Shown here: in pieces, positions 30,761 through 43,100 of the stretch
How the letters are laid out: each line of letters starts with the position of its first letter
Numbering within the stretch: position 1 is the stretch's first letter
NCBI RefSeq assembly: GCF_024139115.2
Contig: NC_085139.1
Span: 12,867,533-12,931,532, forward strand
DNA from: Armigeres subalbatus
Lineage: Eukaryota > Arthropoda > Insecta > Diptera > Culicidae
DNA length: 64,000 nucleotides
Direction of reading: 5' to 3'
Position numbers and translations under genes: made by a program
Notes under the pieces: generated by a model
Told to the model about the DNA's origin: nothing
Database searches by the model: none
The model's input: only the letters and a program-made list of their open reading frames with translations

Positions 30761-33357
30761 GTGTGAAAGTTCTAAATTGGAATGCCCGCTCTCTAAAGGG
30801 TAAGGAAGATGAATTATTCAACTTCCTAACAGTTCATAATGTGCATATTGCCATTATAACAGAAACCTATTTAAAACCAGGACTCTCCATTAAAAGAGAT
30901 CCAAATTATTTTATCTACAGAAATGATCGTCTTGACAGCGCCTGTGGTGGGGTCGCCATTGTCATCAATAGACGTATCAAACATAAATTATTTTCTTCAT
31001 TCAAAACCAAAGTTTTGAAACCTTGGGAGTTTCTGTTGAAACAAATTTTGGAAAATTTTCCTTCATTGCAGCTTACTTGCCTTTTCAATGCAATGGGCAG
31101 CAAAAGAATTTGTTGAAAGCTGATCTTCAAATTCTGACTCGCAACAAATCTAAATTCTTCGTAATTGGTGACTTCAATGCCAAACACCGTTCATGGAATA
31201 ATGCTCAAAGCAATTCCAATGGTAAAATTTTATTTGAAGATTGTTCTGCGGGATATTATACTATTCAATATCCCAATGGACCAACTTGTTTTTCTTCCAG
31301 TCGAAATCCTTCTACAATTGATTTAGTTTTAACGGATTCAAGTCAGCTGTGTGGCCAATTGGTAACTCATGCTGACTTTGACTCTGATCACCTTCCTGTG
31401 ACATTTGAAATCTCACAAGAAGCCATTTATAATCCAATCAGCTCTACTTTTAATTATCATAGAGCTGATTGGGATTTATATAAAACGTATATCGATAGGA
31501 ATTTTGATGTTGATATTCCTCTCGATACCAAAAGTGATATTGATAATGCTCTCGTATCTTTGACAAATTTAATTGTCGAAGCCAGAGGCATTGCAATTCC
31601 TAAATGTGAAATTAAATTCAACTCCATTATTATTGACGACGATCTTCAGCTACTGATCCATCTTAAAAAATGTGAGGCGAAGGCAATACCAAAGAACTCA
31701 TGATCCCACTTTAAAAGTTATTTGGCGAGATTTGCAAAATGAAATTAAAAAACGTTTCGCTATTCTGAGAAATACCAACTTTGAGAATAATGTCTCGAAG
31801 TTGGATCCCAGTTCGAAACCCTTTTGGAAATTAACGAAAATTCTTAAAAAAACCTCAAAAGCCAATTCCAGCGCTTAAAGAGGGAAATAAAATTTTATTA
31901 ACAAATGGCGAAAAGGCTCAAAAACTTGCTCAGCAGTTCGAGAGTGCCCATAATTTTAGTCTAGGTCTCACTAGTCCAATTGAGGATCAGGTTACACGAA
32001 GCTTCGAAGACATTCTCAACCAAGATAATGTTTTTGACCCTTCGTTGGGAACTAATTTGGATGAAGTGAGATCTATTACTAGAAAATTTAAAAATATGAA
32101 AGCCCCGGGTGATGATGGTATTTTCTACATACTTATCAAAAAACTTCCTGAGAGCTCTTTATCCTTTCTGGTTAATTTATTTAACAAATGTTTTCAATTG
32201 GCATACTTACCAGATAAATGGAAAACGCCAAAGTTGTTCCAATTTTGAAGCCGGACAAAAATCCAGCTGAGGCTTCTAGTTATCGCCTAATCAGTTTGCT
32301 TTCTTCAATAAGCAAACTGTTTGAAAAGATTATTTTAAATAGAATGATGGTTCATATTAATGACAATTCTATTTTTGCTGATGAGCAATTTGGTTTTCGC
32401 CATGGGCATTCAACCACTCATCAGTTATTAAGAGTTACGAACTTAATTCGGCTCAACAAATCTGAAGGATATTCGACTGGAGTTGCTCTTCTTGATATAG
32501 AGAAAGCATTTGATAGTGTTTGGCATGAAGGTTTGATTGTAAAATTGATGAATTTTAATTTTCCTCTGTACATTATTAAACTGATCCAAAATTATTTATC
32601 AGATCGCTCACTGCAGGTAAACTATCAGAATTCTAAATCTGATAGATTACCTGTTAGAGCTGGTGTTCCCCAAGGCAGCATACTGGGGCCCATATTGTAT
32701 AACATTTTTACTTCTGACTTACCTGATTTACCACCAGGGTGTCAAAAATCTTTGTTTGCAGATGACACAGGTCTCTCAGCCAAAGGGCGAAGCCTTCGTG
32801 TCATTTGTAGTAGATTGCAAAAAAGTTTGGATATTTTCTCCACTTACTTGCAAAAATGGAAAATTTCCCCGAATGCTTCCAAAACTCAGCTTATAATTTT
32901 CACACATAAGCCGAGAGCTTCTTATTTGAAACCTTCTAGCAGACATATTGTCACTATGAATGGGGTTCCAATTAATTGGTCTAGCGAAGCTAAATATTTA
33001 GGACTTCTGCTAGATCAAAAATTAACTTTTAAAAATCACATTGAAGGCCTTCAAGCCAAATGTAACAAATATATTAAGTGTCTATATCCACTTATAAACA
33101 GAAAATCAAAACTTTGTCTTAAGAACAAACTTTTGATTTACAAACAAATTTTTAGACCAGCCATGTTGTATGCTGTGCCAATATGGACTAGTTGCTGCAA
33201 TACCAGAAAGAAGGCACTTCAGAGGATTCAAAATAAAATTTTGAAAATGATTCTGAAGTTACCTCCGTGGTATAGTACCAATGAACTTCATAGAATTTCT
33301 AATATTGAGACATTGCAACAAATGTCCAACAAAAATAATTTCAATTTTAGATCATAA
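30761..33357 (+). pseudogene. Juan-like LINE ORF2: endonuclease and reverse transcriptase
   Basis: The endonuclease starts VKVLNWNARSLKGKEDELF and has the motifs ITETYLKPG, VIGDFNAKHRSWN (near 31165) and DSDHLPV (near 31380). RT has MKAPGDDGIFY, SYRLISLLSSISKLFEK, LLDIEKAFDSVWH, AGVPQGSILGPILYNIF and the catalytic FADD (near 32754-32765). The C-terminal part has IWTSCCNTRKKALQRIQNKI. Frameshifts lie near 31050, 31690, 31870 and 32220; the longest single frame is 32218-33357. No RNase H is present, as expected for Jockey. The clean poly-A and duplication suggest a younger insertion than the gypsy host, though the enzyme is broken. Confidence 0.85.
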
Positions 33358-33619
33358 TCGTTGCAATCTTCTATTGCAACGATTAGCTCCTTGTACCCTT
33401 AGTATAAATTAGGTTAAGTTTAGTTTAAGTAGAAAACATTGTAATTCCTACATGGTTTAATTCAACCAGAGGAAATATCGTAACTGCCAGAGGCAATTGA
33501 AATGTATTAATAATATCTAAAAGCGTAACATAGCAAATAAGGATGATAGTGTTAAGAAAACACGGAACACCTAGTCTAAGAGATAAATGCATGTATTAGA
33601 TAATTAGCAAATAAAATTA

Positions 33620-33621
<2 letters not shown>

Positions 33622-33651
<30 letters not shown>
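33622..33651 (+). repeat. Poly-A tail of the Juan-like LINE
   Basis: About 30 consecutive A residues lie immediately before the right target duplication. A short run of this length is typical of LINE tails produced by target-primed reverse transcription. Confidence 0.95.
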
Positions 33652-33654
<3 letters not shown>

Positions 33655-34612
33655 ATTTGACATGACTATCAAACATAGGAAAGGACGAGACAATGTAGTG
33701 TGCGACGCTCTCAGTCGCGCAGTTTGTGCTATTTTCGATAACTCGACCTCAAGATGGTACAATGAGTTGAAACAAAAGGTCAGTGAAACTCCAGATAACT
33801 ACCGTTAGTTTAAGATAGAAAACGGGGATTTATACAAATTTGTTACTTCCAGGTCGACACTCGACATGGGTCGGCTGGAATGGAAAGTGGTAGTACCACC
33901 CGATAAGCTAACGCAATTGGTTGAGGAAGAGCATGCGAAAATCATGCATCTGGGAACAGAAAAGACATTAGAAAGAATTAAACTAAAATATTACTGGCCC
34001 AAGATGAAATCCGACGTGAAGCGTATTTTGTCTAAGTGTAGCATTTGCAAACAATCGAAACATTCGACAATTGCAACTGTTCCTCAAATGGGAGAACAGA
34101 AGGATGCAACACGGCCGTTTCAAATGATCGCAATGGATTATATAAGTGGTTTTGTCCGTAGTAAGTCTGGAAACAGTGATTTGTTAGTTTGTTTAGATGT
34201 TTTTTCAAAGTATGTTCGTCTTTTTCCTGTTAAAAAAATTAGTGTTGATAGTTTGTCCCAGCTAGTTAAATATGAGTGGTTTCTCAAATATGGGGTACCA
34301 CAAGTGTTAGTTTCCGATAATGCTGTTACGTTTTTAGCCAATAAGTTCCAAGAATTATTGTCAAAATTTCATGTTCACCATTTTAAGAACAGCAGACGGC
34401 ATTGCCAAAATAATCCTGTAGAGCGGGTGAACAGGGTCACTCTAGCTTGTATACGCACATATTGCCAGAGTGATCATAGGATCTGGGACTCCCAGATCCC
34501 CGAAATAGAATTTGCCATAAATAACACGAAGCATTCGTCGACAGGATTTACACCGTATTATCTGGTGCATGGATATGAATCTACAGTTGATGGAAGGGAT
34601 CATCTTCAGGAT
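33652..34612 (+). pseudogene. pol: gypsy integrase
   Basis: Coding resumes with FDMTIKHRKGRDNVVCDALS, the end of RNase H/connection. One stop near 33807 follows, and then an open frame covers most of integrase (33866-34612). The zinc-binding HHCC domain reads HAKIMHLGTEKTL...CSICKQSK. The catalytic core has all three acidic residues: AMDYISG, VSDNAVTF and NNPVERVNR. The family inserts the LTR-element cDNA into chromosomal DNA. The frame is cut at 34612 by nested insertion 3, and its C-terminal extension is at 39906. Confidence 0.85.
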
Positions 34613-34613
34613 A

Positions 34614-34614
<1 letters not shown>

Positions 34615-34659
<45 letters not shown>
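34615..34659. repeat. (ATG)15 tail of the CR1/L2-like LINE
   Basis: Forty-five bases of pure ATG repeat, (CAT)n on the LINE strand, sit at the 3' junction with gypsy DNA. The position shows it is the LINE's tail and not an independent microsatellite. Confidence 0.85.
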
Positions 34660-35388
34660 GTCCCGCCACATACCCCTACAAAGGTTTGAGCTGGACGAGT
34701 TATCTTTAAGATAATTAAATAAGATCAATGTAATCGGTTTTGCAAACAAACGATCCGATTGTATATACAGATATAAAATCCAAAATAAAATTCCATACTG
34801 TACAGCAAAAATAAATTGGTAAAATGAACTAAAGAACTACACCTAGAATTTTGTAATCAACAGTAGTGATAATGGAGCTCATCAAAAGCTAAACTTGTGA
34901 AACCTCTCTCGCACAGATTTCAAAAGCTCCGCCAAACATCGCGTTCTTTTCACAAACCAATATCGCAATCTAAAACTCACATGTATCTGAACATGGATCA
35001 TTAGGTTCGACAACCAAACATCAAAACTTGTGTAACCGCTCCGTCGATAACAAAAGTTTCGGAACAACCGCGAGTACAAAATAATCTACCAGAAGGCTTA
35101 CTACTAATTCAAGAGCATGATTCAACAGTTCGAAATATGCAAGTTTTTAAATAAATTCAAAATCATTCATATCTGTAATCCGCGCGCGATGCTCAAACTT
35201 TTGTAGACTACACAAAGAAAGGAAACTACGTCAATAAATTAAAATCCATCATCATCATCGAGGCGAACGTTATAGCTTATTAATGCCTCAATAAATAATA
35301 AAAATAAAAATGGTCCATACAAATCATCCGTTGTTAAAAACTTCGTCAAGATACATGTGTTAACGGGTAAAAATTGCCGGGTAGCTGT

Positions 35389-38180
35389 TCAAAAAGGCAG
35401 CTTGACGTGTGAAATACATTGTCTCTTAAACTGCGTTAGCGTGACTGCACGTTTGATGTGTGAAGGCATCAAATTGAAAACATTTATATCGGGAAAAAAC
35501 AAACAGTACTCTGAAGCGCCAAACAGCAAAAAGGGTGTTCTCACATTATCCGCGTGTCTAGTATTATAACTATGAATATCACTTCCTCTTTCAATTCGAT
35601 CACACAAATATCGAGGTAGTAAACCGTTTATTACTTTAAAAATGAACACCATAGTCAAGTACACTATTCTTTGCTTCACTGACAGCCATTGTAAGGCGTC
35701 CAACAGGAAAGTTGAGGAAGTGAATCTATCACATTTTAAAATCAAACGCATTATTTTATTTTGTAAGCGCTGCAATCTCGATATTTGTGTTTCGTTAGCC
35801 AAGAAAAGGATGGAAGGGCAAAATCCAGATGAGGAGAGATGATTGATTTATACAAGAGTATTTTGCTACCAATAGTCAAATCGTGTTTTAATCGACAGAG
35901 CATTCCATACTTCTTGGCTATTTTCTTGATAACATTGTCAATATGTATGTCAAATTTTAGCTTGTCATCAATAATCACGCCAAGATATTTAATATCGCGG
36001 ACGCGATCAATTGTCTCATCATCAATTTTAACAGAGACATCCTCATTTACTCGGGTTCGCGAAATTACCATGTATTTTGTTTTATTAATATTCAATTTCA
36101 ATTGCTTGTATTTCAACCATCTACTTAGAGAGTGTAAATCCTCGTTCAAGCGTGAAACGGCATCTGCTAAATTTTTAGCTGCAATGAATATCACGGTGTC
36201 ATCAGCAAAAGATTTATATCACAAAATCGTAAGACTCGTCGCATGTCATTTATATACATAATGAATAAAATAGGCCCTAATACACTTCCCTGTGGCACTC
36301 TAGCGTGTTCTCCACGGGACTAGAAACAGAATCATTAAAAGCAGTCCTTTGAGATCTGTCAGACAAATAGCTTTCAAACCAATTGTATGCAGATCCCGAA
36401 ATTCCAAAGCGCTTGATTGTGCTCAACAATAAGGGCCGAGCAATTGTCTCAAAAGCGCGTTTTAGATCCAAGAACACAGCAACAATCGTATCTTTACGCT
36501 CTACATTTTCCTTCCATTTAGCTAATACCAAGTTCAATGCGGTTTCACAAGAATGACCTTCTCGATATCCCGATTGTTCCGGTATCAGCAAGTTATTTCT
36601 ATTCAAATACTCAAGCAGCTGGCCTTTTACTACAAGTTCCAAAATTTTCTCTAATGTGTGCAACATATTGATAGGACGAAACTCTTCGGCTTTAATCGTC
36701 CCAGCAACTTTTGAATCGGAATCACTAGAGATTCCTTCCAAACGTGTGGCACGTGCCCAGTTCGTAAAGATTCATTTATAAGGTCCAGCAAGTTGTGTCC
36801 GATGACATCAAAGCAGTCTTGTATTACCTTGGCATTAACATTATCGACTCCAGCCGTTTTTCCAATTGAAAAGCAAATATTTTCAAGTTCTTCTAATGTT
36901 ATTGGGTGAAATCCATCAAATCTACAATTAAAATTAATCGGCTGTTTTATTTCGTCAGGCTCATCAACTAACTCAATTGACTGGTTAATCAGTGAGACAC
37001 TGTTGACGAAATATTGATTGAATTTATCTGCAATAACTTGTTCTGACTGTTCTAATGTGCCATCGAAGGTTATGGATCGCGGTTTGCTACTATTAGGTTT
37101 TAACAAGGATTTCAAAATTTTCCATAACTCTTTGCTGTTATTTTGATGCTGATCAATTTTCCTCTGAATATATTCGCATCTCGTTTTTTCAACATATGCG
37201 AATATTTATTACGCGCGACCTGATATCTTTTCCAATGAATAGCATTATTACTTCTACAAAATTTTCTGTACAATTTGTCCCTTTTACGTTTGAATCGTAA
37301 AAGATCCAGATTGTACCAGCTGTTCGAGTTTTTCAGAGATACATATTTATGTTCTATTAGATTATTGGTACAGGTTTTCAAAACGTCAGTAAGAACAGCT
37401 GATTTTTGATCTAACGAACCGACGTTTGATTGAAAATCCACGTTTCTTGCGACAAGACTCGAGATAGCTTGTTTTGAATATTTTCTCCAGCACTTTAATT
37501 TGATAAGATCACTATTATTATCAATATTATCATCTACGTTAATTACTAAAGTTTCATGATCGGTTATTTTCAAATCACAAATCGTTACCGTACTAACGGA
37601 ATCGAAATTAGAATATACATGATCAATTAAAGTTCTACTGTGCTGAGAAATACGTGTATAATCGAAGACCTTTTGTTTCAAATCAAAAAGTCTGCTAACC
37701 GTTTCAAATGATTCGAATTATGGATGTCACACCAATTGATATTAAAATCGCTAGCGAGTATATTCAATTTACTAGGATCTATGAACATCTCCAACCAGTT
37801 CTCCAAAATTTCAACAAATCGCTGGTCATTTGAACTGGGAGAGTGATATAAAACTCCATAGTTACCCATCTTCATGCCACGTTCAACTGCAATGCCTATG
37901 AACCAGTTACCATCACAAACTTCGTTCAATTGAAGCTTGAATTGAACCGATCCTTTGACATAAATAGCAACACCGCCAGTGTGTCTTGAATGTGATAAAC
38001 AAGCAGCTACACTGTAACCCGGGATACTGTACTGTTCGAAAGAATCACTGTCAACGATATGCGTTTCAGATAAAAAGACTAAAATGGACGTTTATCTTCT
38101 ACAAGCTGACGTAATGCAACGTAGTTTGTAGAGAGACCTGCAATGTTCAAATACAAAATATCGAATTTATTTACATTCAT
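35389..38180 (-). pseudogene. CR1/L2-like LINE ORF2: endonuclease and reverse transcriptase
   Basis: Starting at the ATG complement at 38178-38180, the minus strand reads FDILYLNIAGLSTNYVALRQ and, after a frameshift near 38085, SETHIVDSDSF, TGGVAIYVKGS and SDFNINWCD. TDHETLVIN is near 37560. These are endonuclease motifs, though the usual GDFN is SDFN. RT has TAGVDNVNAKVIQDC (near 36860), FRPINMLHTLEKILELVVKG, FLDLKRAFETI and the catalytic LFADDT (FADD at 36198-36209). The C-terminal region ends near 35389. Frameshifts lie near 37680, 37115, 36690, 36270 and 35780. The segment is oriented against the gypsy host. Confidence 0.8.
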
Positions 38181-38199
38181 ACTAGAACTTGGTTGCTAT

Positions 38200-39540
38200 T
38201 CATTTGAAATGCAAGCTGCTCTTTTTGCGATCAACTAATCTTTTATACACTTTGCATTCAGTACTGAATGCTCCGTGTTTAACGTCCAAATTCGTTTTAC
38301 GTTCTTGATTCATTTTATTACAATTAACACATTTCAATACAGATGACGTGCATTCAGATGTCTTGTGAGGTCCACTGCACTTAGAGCACGCGATAGCGTT
38401 TTTGCAATCTGTGCTCATGTGCCCAAATTCTCCACATTGGAAACACCTAAGAATACTAACTATGACTGTCTTTATCGACTTCAATCACAACGTTGTACTT
38501 GTTGTATTTGAAACGAGGATTTTCAAACACCCGTATTACTTTTACATCATTGATAGCGATGTCTTCATTCTGATCTTTTAAAATCTGAATGAAATCATCG
38601 GAGGAAAGTTTCTCGCTCATGCCCATCACTTTTAACCTTGGCACCGATGAGGGAACAACAGCATTGTAATTTTCACCCAACTCGCTTTGAATGCCTTCTT
38701 TCACAACATTAATACTATATCCTGTTGCACACTCAGCAATAATAGAGCCGTTTTTCCCGTTTCTAAAGTTACTGATTTTATGTGTTTTTGGATCTAATTT
38801 GGTGGTCAAAAATTTCCGAGTATCATCGCTACTCTGGTTGGACTCTTTCGGTTTTATCACTATAACCGGACGAGCCTTACGAACAACCTTCACATCATTA
38901 GCGATCGTACTTTTTGTCTTAGCTTTATTACTACTATTACATCCCAGTGCACTTCTTCTTAACAATATCCGCGAAACTAACCTTTTCATTAAAAACATCA
39001 TCAGACGCGTCGTCTGCTTCCTGAACCTTTCGCTTTTTACCTCTGGGATTAAGTGCCGACTCCGAAGTCGAACGAGATGAACCTTGCATTACATTCATTG
39101 CATCTACTTTACTGCGCGCATCAAATTGTAAAAATGAACCTTTCATATTTTCCAACTCATTTCCAATTAAATCCCGAAAACCAGAGACTGCATTGTCTAA
39201 GGCATTTTGTACCTTTTTCCCCAATTGCTCCATCCCGTCTTCCAACGCGATGTTTATCTGAGCAGCAATATTGTCTCGAATACCACCGATCAAATCAGAG
39301 AGTGAAGAAATCTTCTTCATCTCTTCTTCCAACTTTTGTGTGTTCGAGAACAGAATATTCTGCTCGCCACAACACTGGCTTGATAAACATTGATCACACT
39401 TGAACACAACATTTACATTCTCCGTGACCAGCTTTGCCAATGGTTTGGTCATGGAAGTGCACTTGTAGTGGTACACTTTAGCGCAACCACAACCCGAACA
39501 ACTCATAGGCAAATCGCTGGGCAGGACCCCATACCGCACT
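38200..39540 (-). pseudogene. CR1/L2-like LINE ORF1 with PHD-like and CCHC zinc motifs
   Basis: The N-terminal part (39539-39360) has a cysteine-rich PHD-like motif: CSGCGCAKVYHYKC followed by FKCDQC. A coiled-coil-like region and a Lys/Arg-rich linker follow (39300-38870). After a frameshift near 38950 comes an alpha/beta region with IKVMGMSEKLSSDDF-like sequence (38640-38580). After another near 38460 come the knuckles CFQCGEFGHMSTDC and CSKCSGPHKTSEC (38450-38350). Zinc-finger ORF1 proteins of this kind are known in CR1-related LINEs. An upstream short frame starts with MVECSECGMGSC near 39555 and may be the true N-terminus after an indel. Confidence 0.7.
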
Positions 39541-39905
39541 CACTGCACTCAACCATCTCTACTACCTTCACACAGCTCAAACGGTACCAATGCAGACGAC
39601 ACAAAACACAAAGAAACAATAAAGGCGCAAAAATGTTACCGGCCGCCAGCTGCTGCTGGGGCAGAAAATCCACAATTAAACGAAAATAACCAGCAGCGAC
39701 AACCTGTCGGCTAGTTATTTCGATGCAGAAAACACTTGGGCACGCAAAGGAAATATATTTCCCGCGGCACTTGATCAATTTCACACGTTAATTGATTTTT
39801 ATTTATCACTGCACTGCAGAAACAAACTACACCGTTCACCGTTTCACCAAATATGAACTTTTGATCCACCTGATCCACTCCAGATGCACTTTTGATCCAT
39901 CAGCT

Positions 39906-40195
39906 GATCAGTTCGTTCAGCGCAGAAATGCAGTGTTGGGCCCAGTTTACGAAGAAGTAGTTAGAAATAACAAAAAGCAGTTTGAAAAGTACAAGAAAAA
40001 TTATGATAGCAGACATAAAGGCTTACCACCAACTTTCAACATTGGTCAGAAAGTATACAAGAAAAATTGCAAATCGGTCCGTCGTATTCCTGATCATTCT
40101 CGGTACTGCGACAGTGTCCATGCTAGTGGGTCCGCTAAATTGTCGTCGAAAAATTCCCATAACAAACGTATTATAATGAACGATATAACTTGAAT
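39906..40195 (+). pseudogene. pol: gypsy integrase C-terminal extension
   Basis: QFVQRRNAVLGPVYEEVVRN, YKKNYDSRHKGLPPTFNIG and QKVYKKN are the usual end of a Ty3/gypsy integrase, in the frame left at 34612. Similarity fades after about 40060. The 3' LTR that should follow was not recognised, so the element is truncated or the LTR has decayed. Confidence 0.75.
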
Positions 40196-43100
40196 TATTA
40201 TCTAGCTATCTAGCTATCATAACAACTGCCAACCCTATCGCTCACTCACTCTCCGGCAACACTGGCCAGCGCTAGAGTCCACTGCGCGACGCTGAAAGAC
40301 GGACAAAGCCTTCTGCAGAATAGAAAATGAAACGAACACACATATTTATGCTGGGTGGAAATAATACACTAACTCCGAACCATAAATACCTGTATGTTCA
40401 CACGCACTCCGCGCGCGCGCTCGTCCACGGCTCTGCGAGAACGCCACCCCTTCAGCTTCCGTCGAGACCAAAAGGGACGATGCTAAGAACTTGTTTTCCA
40501 GCAGCTTTAGAGTAGCTTTATCGTGCTGCAGTCGTCAGTTCATCGGTGGTTGATCCAATCCTTGCCTCCGATTGTGCCAAGGGCCCGAGTGAGTGCTGGC
40601 CGGGAGTTCAATTTTTTTGCTCCACAACCGGAGTGAGTGAGATTTTCCCTTTCTGTTCCCAACAGCGCAACGGTCGTCGTCGTCGTCATCGTCGTCTCTT
40701 GTTGACTTAAATCAAGTTTCAGTTGTTGTTTTGAGCGAGTTTTTCATACATACGTGCCAAGGGGATCAACTTGACTTCCTTCATTCAGACTCCGAACGAA
40801 AGATAGCTGTTCGGTTCTGTTTTATGAGCTTTCTTCTTCACAAAACGTCTCATCCTTAGCTCTTAATAATCGTATTAACAACCTGAATGACGGACTGAGA
40901 CGATGGTGCCGAATGGGATCAAGTGGCCGACAAGGGCCAGGAGATTCAAATGGGAAAAACCGCAGCAATCCGCGGGTGCAAACGTCAACAGCAGCACTGA
41001 CCGAAATCTTTACTTCACCGCAAATTTGTGGTTGAGGCCGATTAATTCTTGCGTGGTGATCGGTGTCCTTGCTGCGATCAGCCGAGACGTGTGTCGTGCA
41101 GCAATGAAACCAATCATCTGGATTGCACAACATCGAGTCTGCTGGCGCACGGGAAGAAAACATACCCAAGTGAAGGGAGGGGAGATTGTAATCGCTATTG
41201 GATTGATTACATGTTGGACCCGATCCGGAGCGCGGGTTGTATTTTTATCACAGAACTAGAAGGTCTTGGCAATCGGCAATGTGGAGCTTGTTCGCATTGA
41301 AAATAATCGAATACATCAGAAGAGAGCATAGCAACCCCGTTGCGAAGGAAGAAAAAGCTCAGTCGATGTTGTCGAGGGCATCCGGTTCAGGATGCTTCGT
41401 TGGTGGTACGAAAATCGACAAAAAAAAACATTTATAGATTACAAATGTTGAATTACATCTACCGAGATAAGTGAATGTCCTCGATTCTCAAAAAAGGTCA
41501 AGGTCCGAAACATCGTCATTTGTCTGCCAAAAAAGCAAATCCAATCTAAGCATACCAATAAATATCATGGAACGTGCAACAGTCGGACTACGAATCGCCG
41601 CACCTCGAGTCTGTATGCAAGATTGCAGCACCTCCTGAAGCCTGCTGGGATTCGACTCCTAAACCCGATGGGACATAAATTTCACAGCCTACTCGCTGCC
41701 TTGATGTCGTATGTGCGCTTGGCACGGTGTGAGTTCCACGCGTCACTTGTCCTAGCAATCAGTATCTATGCGTATATTGCATGCTGCTTCAGCCAAGGAG
41801 CTATCCAAAAACTACGTGGACTAATGTTGTACAAATTTGCGCGAATTAACCGTTTTCGCACAAACATATCAATTAGGACAGAAGTTCGTATACGATGCGA
41901 TAATACATGCCTTAAATCATGCCATACTTTATGATTGATCCCTAGCCGACACCAACAAGTGCCCTCCGCCCGCAAAAACTGGCAACGGCCCATTCGCAGG
42001 GCTCATAGGAGTCACTACAGGTGTGGCTATATGCTCTCTGCCGAGGAAAAACGCGAAAGAAAAAGAACGCTCCTGGCAAGGTAGACTAGTTTCGATCTTG
42101 GCCGAGTCGGGTAGCATGTGCCAGACAAACACTTGAGGCAAAACGGCAGCAGCACCAGCAAAGCAATAGCCAGGATCGATGGAACCCTGGCGTGGGGGAG
42201 TGAGCTGGCTGCATGTGCATTTCCTCGGAACCGTGCACATTCCATCGCCATCGCACGGAATGACCGCTCGCTCGCTCCAAGAAGACAACGACGACGATGA
42301 TGATGATGATGCAAAACGACCAAGATGAAGAGTGCAGTTATTAAAAAAATGTTGAATAATATTTTACAATCAATCCAAGACGGGCGCGATGGGCTACGAT
42401 CCAAGAGGAAACACCGAAGTAGGCGGGAACGGTTTGCATATTCTTTGGCTTGTGTTTTCCTTTGGATTCACATCCAACTGCTGGAAGAAGTGGAAACGGG
42501 CGGTTGCCGCTGCGCAATCTCACACGATCTCCTCCATCAGCGCGCGGAGAACTCTTTTGTTGCTTGAGACCCCAATCTGAATTGCCAAAACGTGTAGTTT
42601 TGCTGATCGTTCTGATTATTGCCCCTGCCGTTGCTGGCTGCTGCAACCACGGATGCAGATAAGCGATGGAGTCATTTTCGGGTGCACCGCTTTGCTGGCC
42701 CTTCGGCCGCGCAGGTTCTGGCGGGATGAGGAACGTTTATGAGTTCAATTTATTTCGAGCTGCACACGAGAAGCGCGGAAAGGAAGAAGGTTGGTAAAAA
42801 ATATTTGCGCCTTGCGCAAAAAAAAAAATGAGTAAAAGTTTTAGCCAGTTTTTTGTTTGCCTACTGGTGAAGGGTAGCCGTTTTGGTTCGAACGATTGTC
42901 TGTTTTCTTCGGAATTACAATAAGTCATGTTAATCGGAGTAGGCGGATACCATCATGCCGGTGTGAATACAATGTTGTTGATGGTAACGCTTGGACGGGT
43001 GAAGTGGATTTATTACTTTAATCAAGACCCAAGTAGGCCCTGATTTCGATCGACATTACCACGATTGAAACCGCCAACAACTGGTTCAAAAATTCACTTT

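Larger units (their letters stand above)
29093..33651 (+). mobile_element. Juan-like (Jockey clade) LINE, full length, nested insertion 2
   Basis: AGAATTTGACAT occurs at 29081-29092 and, after a run of about 30 A, at 33652-33663, a clean target duplication. The gypsy frame reads through the joined site (LQEFDMTIKHRKGRDNVV). Between lie a 260-bp 5' leader, ORF1 and ORF2. I recognise the proteins as the Juan type known from Aedes mosquitoes; the name is recognition and not a search result. The 5' end at 29093 (CAGACCGCATCG) lies directly on the duplication, so the copy is not 5' truncated. Confidence 0.85.
34613..39905 (-). mobile_element. CR1/L2-like LINE, apparently full length, nested insertion 3
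   Basis: Removing this segment joins gypsy ...CATCTTCAGGAT to CAGTTCGTTCAG in frame (HLQDQFVQRRN). At most GAT is duplicated, and short or absent duplications are usual for CR1-type LINEs. On the minus strand there are a 5' leader (39905-39540), ORF1 with PHD-like and CCHC zinc motifs, ORF2 with endonuclease and RT, a long 3' UTR (about 35390-34660) and a trinucleotide tail of 15 units at 34615-34659. CR1 and L2 elements end in short tandem repeats instead of poly-A. The exact clade is not assigned. Confidence 0.75.
23200..40195 (+). mobile_element. Ty3/gypsy LTR retrotransposon, interrupted by three nested insertions
   Basis: Reading in order: LTR-like region with AATAAA (23600-23605), primer binding site (23823-23834), gag (24364-26007), protease (27436 onward), RT (catalytic YLDD at 28353-28364), RNase H (28779-29092), integrase (33652-34612) and its C-terminal extension (39906-40195). 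Insertions occupy 25996-27240, 29093-33651 and 34613-39905; removing them leaves about 5.9 kb. No matching 3' LTR was seen before 43 kb, so the right end is lost or decayed. Frameshifts near 27400 and 28139 and stops at 25576 and 28776 make it inactive. Confidence 0.8.

Noticed and set aside
40903..41259. 118-codon frame in the GC-richer island
   Set aside because: Overlapped by other frames on both strands, with no domain and no splice or start context.
41797..41830. MITE end resembling CCAAAAACTACGTGG-type termini
   Set aside because: No matching inverted end or target duplication was found nearby.
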